Assembly (NCBI GenBank): GCA_009775535.1
Contig: VSPW01000101.1
Span: forward strand, 1-7,092
Reading direction: 5' to 3'
Length of the DNA stretch: 7,092 nucleotides
From: Muribaculaceae bacterium
Lineage (GTDB): Bacteria > Bacteroidota > Bacteroidia > Bacteroidales > Muribaculaceae
The position numbers and the translations under genes were made by a program. The notes below the pieces were generated by a model that was given only the letters and a program-made list of their open reading frames with translations, searched no databases and was not told where the DNA came from. Below, piece by piece: positions 1-4,279 of this stretch; position 1 is the first letter of the stretch, and each line of letters begins with the position of its first letter.

Positions 1-1286
1 TATCGTACATGATATCGACCTCAAACAACAAGGACCGCGACACTACATATTATGAAAACCTTGTGAACTTCCCGCTCGGCTACGACCGCAGCTATACGGA
101 CTACGACCTGAACTTTATGGAACATACGTTCCAGGCCGACTGGACGCGTCCCTTTGCGAATATACACACGTTTGACCTCGGTGCTAAATACATATTGCGC
201 GACAACCATTCGGAGAACATACAGCAATATGGAGATGCAGCCCCGGTCAACACTGATTTCTCACATATAACCCACATCGGGGCGATGTATGCCCAGTATG
301 GCGTAAGGCTGGGGAAGTGGAGCTTGCGTGCCGGGTTGCGGTATGAGTTCTCGCGTCTGAAGGCGGAGTTCGCCGATGGTACGACCCCCGATTTCGCCAG
401 CAACCTCAATGATTTTGTGCCTTCGGCGGCGGCATCGTGGCAGGCTTCTGGCTCATCGAGCTTTACGTTCAACTATGCTTCACGCATAAACCGTCCAGGC
501 ATCAACTTCCTCAATCCGGTGAAGAAGGAGACCCCGATATCGCAGGCGTACGGCAACCCTGACCTGCAAAGCGCGCGCCACCATTCGATGAAGCTCACAT
601 ACATGCTCATCAAGCAGAAGTTCAACTTCAACATTTCGGCCAACTATGAACTGTCGAACAGCGGCATAGCACAGGTGTCGTTTGTTGACGACGAAGGGAT
701 AATCAACAGCACATATGCCAATACGGGACGTTCGCGTACCCTGTCGTTCAATACGTTCATGCAATGGTCCATGACCCCAACGACATCGCTGATGATCAAC
801 GGCGGCGTGTACTACAACCGGTTCTCACAGCAGGGGATGACACTCGGGCGCTGGGGTTGGCGCGGCTTCGGGCGCGTAAGCCAGAAACTGCCTTGGAAGC
901 TCAACTTCGAGCTGGGCGCGTTCCATATCGGCTCTAACGCCAACGATGTGTACAGCTACTTCCACGTGCCCGGATGGCAGTCGCTGATGTGCATGGCCTC
1001 GCTGAGCCGGTCGTTCCTGAAGGAGGACCGCCTCACCGTACGTGTCCATGCACAGAACCCTGTGGGACGCAGTGTGCGCAATATGACGGTGTCGACCGTC
1101 AACGGCGACTATACCGGCGAAAACATTACCCGCCAGTTCAATATGCGCGGGTTCATGGTGATGGTGTCCTACCGTTTCGGTTCGATGAAGGCCCAGGTGA
1201 AGAAGACTGCCAAGTCGATACAGAACGACGACATGGTGGGCGGCGCTTCCAAGGGCGGTTCATCGCAGTCCGGGATGGGAGAATAG
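1..1286 (+). CDS. Outer-membrane beta-barrel protein, TonB-dependent receptor-like (OMP_b-brl_3 type), 3' part only
   Basis: The frame is open from the left edge (first full codon at base 3) to TAG at 1284-1286, about 427 residues, so the true start, signal peptide and any carboxypeptidase-like and plug domains lie outside the window. The visible part is the C-terminal outer-membrane barrel. It shows alternating aromatic/polar strands, the family-typical segment RINRPGINFLNP (from base 483) and YGNPDL (from base 549), and a last strand GFMVMVSYRFG. A polar tail of about 33 residues follows, rich in Lys, Gly and Ser (KKTAKSIQNDD then Gly/Ser). This tail is common in Bacteroidales barrels of the PF14905 kind and extends beyond the closing strand. 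The protein would sit in the outer membrane; its substrate cannot be read from this fragment. The ATG at base 9 is an internal methionine, not the start. It appears transcriptionally separate from the next gene, since a hairpin and a new promoter lie between them. The family call is firm; whether it is an active TonB-coupled transporter is not shown here. Confidence 0.85.
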   Translation, partial: SYMISTSNNKDRDTTYYENLVNFPLGYDRSYTDYDLNFMEHTFQADWTRPFANIHTFDLGAKYILRDNHSENIQQYGDAAPVNTDFSHITHIGAMYAQYGVRLGKWSLRAGLRYEFSRLKAEFADGTTPDFASNLNDFVPSAAASWQASGSSSFTFNYASRINRPGINFLNPVKKETPISQAYGNPDLQSARHHSMKLTYMLIKQKFNFNISANYELSNSGIAQVSFVDDEGIINSTYANTGRSRTLSFNTFMQWSMTPTTSLMINGGVYYNRFSQQGMTLGRWGWRGFGRVSQKLPWKLNFELGAFHIGSNANDVYSYFHVPGWQSLMCMASLSRSFLKEDRLTVRVHAQNPVGRSVRNMTVSTVNGDYTGENITRQFNMRGFMVMVSYRFGSMKAQVKKTAKSIQNDDMVGGASKGGSSQSGMGE

Positions 1287-1318
1287 CATGACGGACTAAA
1301 GAGTAATGATAATAAGGC

Positions 1319-1355
1319 GCAGCCCAGGCCCACCGTGATGGTGGGCCTGGGCTGC
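1319..1355 (+). terminator. Perfect 16-bp GC-rich hairpin, probable 3'-end structure of the barrel gene
   Basis: The left arm GCAGCCCAGGCCCACC (1319-1334) is exactly complementary to the right arm GGTGGGCCTGGGCTGC (1340-1355), with a 5-nt loop GTGAT. It lies 32 bases after the stop codon of the barrel gene and before the promoter of the next operon, which fits a transcription end or mRNA-stabilising structure. The + strand continues TGTCTGCC, so there is no clear U-tract as in a textbook intrinsic terminator. On the - strand the hairpin is followed by T-richer sequence, but I see no gene there that would need it. Terminator is the best reading; a dispersed palindromic repeat is the alternative. 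Confidence 0.6.
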
Positions 1356-1404
1356 TGTCTGCCTGGACGGGCTATCAGTCAAAACCAAAAAGTGGTTGAT
1401 ATTG

Positions 1405-1436
1405 TTGGTAGTGTAGTACTAAAATTATTAATTTTG
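1405..1436 (+). promoter_or_regulatory. Bacteroidetes-type promoter for the three-gene operon
   Basis: The -7 element TAATTTTG at 1429-1436 matches the Bacteroidetes consensus TAnnTTTG exactly. A TTG at 1405-1407 lies 21 bases upstream, matching the 3' part of the -33 TTTG element at a normal spacing. Transcription would start near 1443, leaving a short leader of about 21 nt before the ATG at 1464. The surrounding DNA is AT-rich compared with the genes. Confidence 0.65.
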
Positions 1437-1463
1437 CTTATTAACTAAAAATATAATGTGGTT

Positions 1464-2096
1464 ATGAAAGGGAAGAGTTCAATATTGTCGGCGTTGATAA
1501 TACTCACGCTAGGAGTGGTGATGATAATCGTTAACCGCAGCCTTACCTCCCAGGGGGTTGTGATTGCCGGCGGGATAGTGTTCCTTGTGGCTTCGGTGCT
1601 CAATATATGGTCGCTTATGCGCAGCCCCAAGGAAGGAGCGCGACGGTCGTGGGGGGCATCGGCCATCGGGTGGATTACCGGTGTGGCTGGTGTGATACTC
1701 GGGGTGTCGATGCTGATATTCGAGTCGGCGTTCGTTGCCCTGGTGACGTTCCTTTTCGGCGCGTTGCTGGTTATCGGCGCGTTGTTCCACTTCTATGTCC
1801 TGGCCATAAGCTACCGTCCGGTGGCGCTGCCGCCGTGGCTGTATGCCGTTCCGCTGCTGCTGCTCGGTGCAGGGGTGTATGAACTGTATAATTTCGGCGT
1901 GCAGAACGATTCGCTCACGAACATCATCACCGGCTCCGGGCTTGTAGTGTTTGCCATAGGGGTGTTCCTTGAAAGCTATTTCATCGGTGTCCACAACAAG
2001 GCCGTTAACAAACCTTCACGCGTGCAACACAATGAACCGCAGGTGGAGGACGTTAGCCATACCGAGATAAGGACACTGGATGATCCTCAGAAATGA
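1464..2096 (+). CDS. Six-helix integral membrane protein of the DUF308/HdeD type
   Basis: This is a 210-residue hydrophobic protein with about six predicted membrane helices (roughly residues 7-23, 31-51, 67-86, 89-115, 124-143 and 152-174). Short polar links join them, and a hydrophilic tail of about 35 residues (176-210) ends the protein, probably in the cytoplasm. The pattern of paired Gly-rich helices resembles the DUF308 repeat of HdeD-like proteins. In E. coli HdeD is linked to acid resistance, but that role should not be carried over to Bacteroidales relatives, whose function is not established. I chose ATG 1464 (MKGKSS). A GTG at 1458 is in frame and would add two residues; neither has a clear Shine-Dalgarno sequence, and the upstream is A-rich as usual in this phylum. 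It is the first gene of the operon, with 15 bases before the next start. Confidence 0.7.
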   Translation: MKGKSSILSALIILTLGVVMIIVNRSLTSQGVVIAGGIVFLVASVLNIWSLMRSPKEGARRSWGASAIGWITGVAGVILGVSMLIFESAFVALVTFLFGALLVIGALFHFYVLAISYRPVALPPWLYAVPLLLLGAGVYELYNFGVQNDSLTNIITGSGLVVFAIGVFLESYFIGVHNKAVNKPSRVQHNEPQVEDVSHTEIRTLDDPQK

Positions 2097-2111
2097 CTGT
2101 AAAATTGATTT

Positions 2112-2801
2112 ATGGATAATAATAAACCTGTATTTTCGCTTTCGTTTGTAGTTCTGTCGGTGCTTTTCTGCGTGCTGCTCATAGTCTCCAACCTTATAGA
2201 GATAAAGACGGTGGACGCGGGATGGTTTTCAATAACGGCGGGCTTTATAGTGTTTCCGCTCAGCTATATCCTCAATGACTGCATCGTGGAGGTGTACGGC
2301 TTCCGTAAGGCACGCCTGGTGATATGGCTTGGGTTTGCCATGAGCCTTATGGCGGCCTTGTTCCTCAATGTGGCCATATGGCTTCCCGGGGGCGCTGACT
2401 GGCATGGGCAGGAGGCAATGGAGGCTGTGTACGGAAGCGTGCCGCGCATCATGGCGGCATCGTTCCTGGCTTTCCTGTGCGGCTCGATGATAAACGCGTA
2501 TGTCATGTCGAGGATGAAGGTGGCCTCCGGCGGACGCAATTTCTCTGTGCGGGCAATTGTCTCCACGCTTTGGGGCGAGGGAGCTGACAGTGTCATATTT
2601 TTTCCTGTGGCCTTTGGCGGTGTGTTGCCCTGGGACACCATCCTGTCGCTGATTGTCACCCAGGCGCTGCTCAAGACGGTATATGAGGTGCTGGTGCTTC
2701 CGGTCACATGCCGTGTGGTGAAGAGGTTGAAGGCCATTGAGGGCGGTGAGGCCATGGATGGCGGTGTATCATATAAATGGTGGAAGATAAATGAGGTGTA
2801 G
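2112..2801 (+). CDS. yhhQ: Queuosine precursor transporter, YhhQ family (DUF165)
   Basis: This 229-residue protein is a typical length for the family. It is an inner-membrane transporter; the E. coli member imports preQ0/preQ1 for making queuosine in tRNA. Visible family marks are the N-terminal hydrophobic helix followed by SNLIEIK (26-32), the segment FPLSYILNDCIVEVYGFRKAR (about 48-68) with its acidic D56 and E60, an Arg/Ser/Thr stretch (R147, S151, T152) and GEGADSVIFF (155-164). A helix at 176-198 precedes a basic turn and a polar C-terminus. The ATG follows 15 AT-rich bases after the preceding stop, with no visible purine-rich ribosome site. I see no preQ1 riboswitch, as there is no room between the genes. 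No queuosine biosynthesis gene (queC, queD, queE, queF) lies in the window. The exact substrate (preQ0, preQ1 or queuine) cannot be told from sequence. The end overlaps the next gene by 11 bases. Confidence 0.9.
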   Translation: MDNNKPVFSLSFVVLSVLFCVLLIVSNLIEIKTVDAGWFSITAGFIVFPLSYILNDCIVEVYGFRKARLVIWLGFAMSLMAALFLNVAIWLPGGADWHGQEAMEAVYGSVPRIMAASFLAFLCGSMINAYVMSRMKVASGGRNFSVRAIVSTLWGEGADSVIFFPVAFGGVLPWDTILSLIVTQALLKTVYEVLVLPVTCRVVKRLKAIEGGEAMDGGVSYKWWKINEV

Positions 2802-3513
2802 GTTCACTCCTGAGTCGACACCATGGGTGTGGTTCGACCTTGACGATACCTTGTGGGATTTCCGTGGCAATTCTCATGTATGCCTGTCGGAGGTCTACGG
2901 GGAGTTCGGTCTGGAGCGATATTTCGGCAGTGTGGACCGGTGGCGTGACAGCTACCATGACGTAAACCACAGGTTGTGGGACATGTACAACCGTGCGGAG
3001 ATTTCCGGCGCTGTGCTGCGCATGGAGCGTTTCCGGCTTCCGCTGGTTGGGGCTGGATGTACCGATGCTGAGGCCCGCCGCCTTTCCCTGGAGATGGACG
3101 GCGACTATCTCGGACGCCTCGGCTCGAAACAGGGGCTTGTCCCCGGCGCTGTGGAGCTGTTGGGCCATATACGGGGAAAGGGGTACAGGATAGGGATGTT
3201 GAGCAATGGCTTCCGGGAGGTGCAGCATGACAAATTGCGTTCATCCGGCATAGGCATGTATTTCGACTGTGTGGTGCTCAGTGATGATATCGGTATAAAT
3301 AAGCCGGATGCAAGGATATACGCGTATGCATGCTCTGTATCTGGGGCTGTGCCCGGCGGGTCGGTGATGATTGGGGATAATCCGCAGACGGATATCGCCG
3401 GCGCGCTTGCGTCGGGGTGGGAGGCAGTGCTTTTTGACCCTGACGGCAGGTTTCCTGATGCCGGGGTTGATACTGTGGCGTCGCTTTGTGAGGCCGCAAT
3501 GATGTTCGGCTGA
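2791..3513 (+). CDS. yjjG: HAD-superfamily phosphatase, YjjG-type nucleotidase
   Basis: This 240-residue cytoplasmic hydrolase carries all four HAD motifs. Motif I is FDLDDTLWDF with nucleophile D16 and acid/base D18; motif II is S138 in MLSNGF; motif III is K171 in INKPD; motif IV is GDNPQTD with D196 and D201 for Mg2+. An alpha-helical cap of about residues 25-110 sits between motifs I and II. The DDTLWDF and SNGFREVQ signatures match the YjjG branch. The E. coli member dephosphorylates (d)UMP, dTMP and non-canonical pyrimidine nucleotides and so cleans the nucleotide pool. Nothing is missing from the active site, so the enzyme is probably functional. The start ATG at 2791 lies inside the end of the transporter gene, in another frame, which suggests translational coupling. 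The true substrate is inferred only from family. Other HAD substrates, such as a modified-base nucleotide given the queuosine transporter next door, are possible. Confidence 0.85.
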   Translation: MRCRFTPESTPWVWFDLDDTLWDFRGNSHVCLSEVYGEFGLERYFGSVDRWRDSYHDVNHRLWDMYNRAEISGAVLRMERFRLPLVGAGCTDAEARRLSLEMDGDYLGRLGSKQGLVPGAVELLGHIRGKGYRIGMLSNGFREVQHDKLRSSGIGMYFDCVVLSDDIGINKPDARIYAYACSVSGAVPGGSVMIGDNPQTDIAGALASGWEAVLFDPDGRFPDAGVDTVASLCEAAMMFG

Positions 3514-3689
3514 AAGATTTTCAGGTTCTTTATGGTAGAAAGGCTGTGATGATGGGTTGTGGGAAATTTTTTCAGTGTTAAATTCCGTGGAGGCTTTCCG
3601 GGGGATGCTTGCGGCCAGTAGGTTACGGAAATCTGACTGTTAAAATCCCGAATCCGGGAAATAACATGCCGGGATGCGGTATGCTGTAG

Positions 3690-3697
3690 TAATTTTG
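3690..3697 (+). promoter_or_regulatory. -7 promoter element before the small lipoprotein gene
   Basis: TAATTTTG matches the Bacteroidetes -7 consensus TAnnTTTG exactly and is identical to the boxes before the operon and before the TamB-like gene. No good TTTG lies 19-21 bases upstream; only CATG at 3665-3668 is near the right place. The promoter may therefore be weak or need an activator. Transcription would start near 3704, about 23 nt before the ATG. The rest of the 213-base gap after the phosphatase gene holds only a minor CCCG/CGGG hairpin (3647-3658), and I see no gene or RNA in it. Confidence 0.5.
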
Positions 3698-3726
3698 TGG
3701 CATCAACGATATGATATGTTTTTGCC

Positions 3727-4116
3727 ATGAAAAGGAATAGCCTGTTTTTATTATTGCCGTTGGCCGTATCCGGAGTTTTGGGCGGATGCGGTGCTTCGAG
3801 GTATGTGCCTGCGGCGGTGTCGGTGCATGACACGTGCCATGTCTACAGCCATGTGTCGGATACGTTGTGGATTGCCGACAGTGTTATCATAGACCGTACG
3901 CGTGACAGTGTGGTGTACCACCGGGAGGTGCGCCGTGAGTACAGGCATTCGGCCGTGCGCGACACGGTGTACATGGTGCGCCGCGATACGGTGTCCATAA
4001 TCCGTGAGGCCGTACGTGGCGATGGCGGCGTGGGAGGATTCTTTGCGACTGTAGGGCGTTGGGCCATGGCGTTTGCCGTTGTTGCTGCGGTGGTGGCTTG
4101 GCGGCGACGGAGATAA
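3727..4116 (+). CDS. Small lipoprotein with C-terminal membrane helix, spanin-like layout
   Basis: The product has 129 residues. The N-terminus is a lipoprotein signal peptide: basic MKRN, a hydrophobic core (6-18), and lipobox LGGC with the lipidated Cys at 21. The residues after it (GASRYV) lack the acidic surface-export signal of Bacteroidetes lipoproteins, so the lipid end probably faces the periplasm. Residues 31-97 are polar and built from repeated Asp-Ser/Thr-hydrophobic units starting at D35, D45, D51, D60, D79 and D87, which suggests beta strands. A Gly-rich linker (98-104) leads to a hydrophobic helix (about 105-125) and a final RRRR. By the positive-inside rule this tail lies in the cytoplasm. 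The protein would thus hold two membranes, or the same membrane twice. Similar small proteins with DTVY-type repeats occur, from memory, in Bacteroidales prophage and mobile modules near amidases, but no phage gene is present here. The function is unknown. The gene prediction is good; the role is inference. Confidence 0.75.
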   Translation: MKRNSLFLLLPLAVSGVLGGCGASRYVPAAVSVHDTCHVYSHVSDTLWIADSVIIDRTRDSVVYHREVRREYRHSAVRDTVYMVRRDTVSIIREAVRGDGGVGGFFATVGRWAMAFAVVAAVVAWRRRR

Positions 4117-4144
4117 TGTGCATGGATCCGGGCGGAGATATTTT

Positions 4145-4175
4145 TTTGCGGGATGGATTTTTTATGTTAATTTTG
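4145..4175 (+). promoter_or_regulatory. Strong Bacteroidetes-type promoter for the TamB-like gene
   Basis: TTTG at 4145-4148 and TAATTTTG at 4168-4175 are separated by 19 bases, matching both consensus elements of Bacteroidetes sigma-ABfr promoters. Transcription would begin near 4182. This is the best promoter match in the window and makes the TamB-like gene an independent unit from the small lipoprotein gene that ends at 4116. Confidence 0.75.
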
Positions 4176-4181
4176 AAAAAT

Positions 4182-4279
4182 ATGGAATTGTAGGGATGCG
4201 TTGCCAACAATCGGCCTTTGGCGGATGTTTTAACCATAGCGATTTCAACTATTCATAAACTGTAATACTTAATAATAAG
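4182..4279 (+). promoter_or_regulatory. Predicted 98-nt leader of the TamB-like gene, with a 20-codon upstream frame
   Basis: Measured from the promoter, this leader is about four times longer than those inferred for the other two promoters. It contains an ATG at 4196, preceded by TAGGG, that opens a 20-codon frame ending at TAA 4256-4258. This is the same frame as the main gene and 21 bases before its GTG. A small hairpin (GCCAA 4203-4207 with TTGGC 4218-4222) lies inside it. No known riboswitch is recognised. Whether the short frame is translated is unknown. Confidence 0.35.

Noticed and set aside
9..11. ATG at base 9 as the true start of the barrel gene
   Set aside because: The frame is open to the left edge and the product from this ATG would lack a signal peptide and begin in mid-barrel, so the gene is cut by the window.
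974..1291. A 105-codon + strand frame inside the end of the barrel gene
   Set aside because: It is out of frame with a firm beta-barrel gene, has low-complexity content rich in Arg, Gly and Val, and overlaps the conserved last strand.
2097..2111. Possible preQ1 riboswitch before the queuosine-precursor transporter
   Set aside because: Only 15 bases separate the genes, too short for any preQ1 aptamer, and the upstream operon leader is also only about 21 nt.
2704..3228. A 174-codon - strand frame opposite the transporter end and the HAD gene
   Set aside because: It is a shadow of two well-supported + strand genes with clear motifs; the product has no recognisable domain.
3514..3726. Small RNA or hidden gene in the gap after the phosphatase
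   Set aside because: I found only a 4-bp stem (3647-3658) and a promoter-like box. There is no tRNA-like fold, no convincing short coding frame, and no clear terminator with a T-run.
3105..3833. A 242-codon open frame on the - strand that crosses the whole 213-base gap and both neighbouring genes
   Set aside because: It is antisense to the HAD catalytic motifs III and IV and to the lipoprotein signal peptide. Its protein is rich in Pro, Ser, Thr and His with no family look, and I see no promoter for it. The lack of stops is best explained by codon use of the + strand genes plus chance in the gap.
3727..4116. The small lipoprotein as proof of a prophage here
   Set aside because: All neighbours are ordinary chromosomal genes. 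No integrase, att-like repeat, holin, endolysin or structural gene is visible, so only the single-gene resemblance remains.
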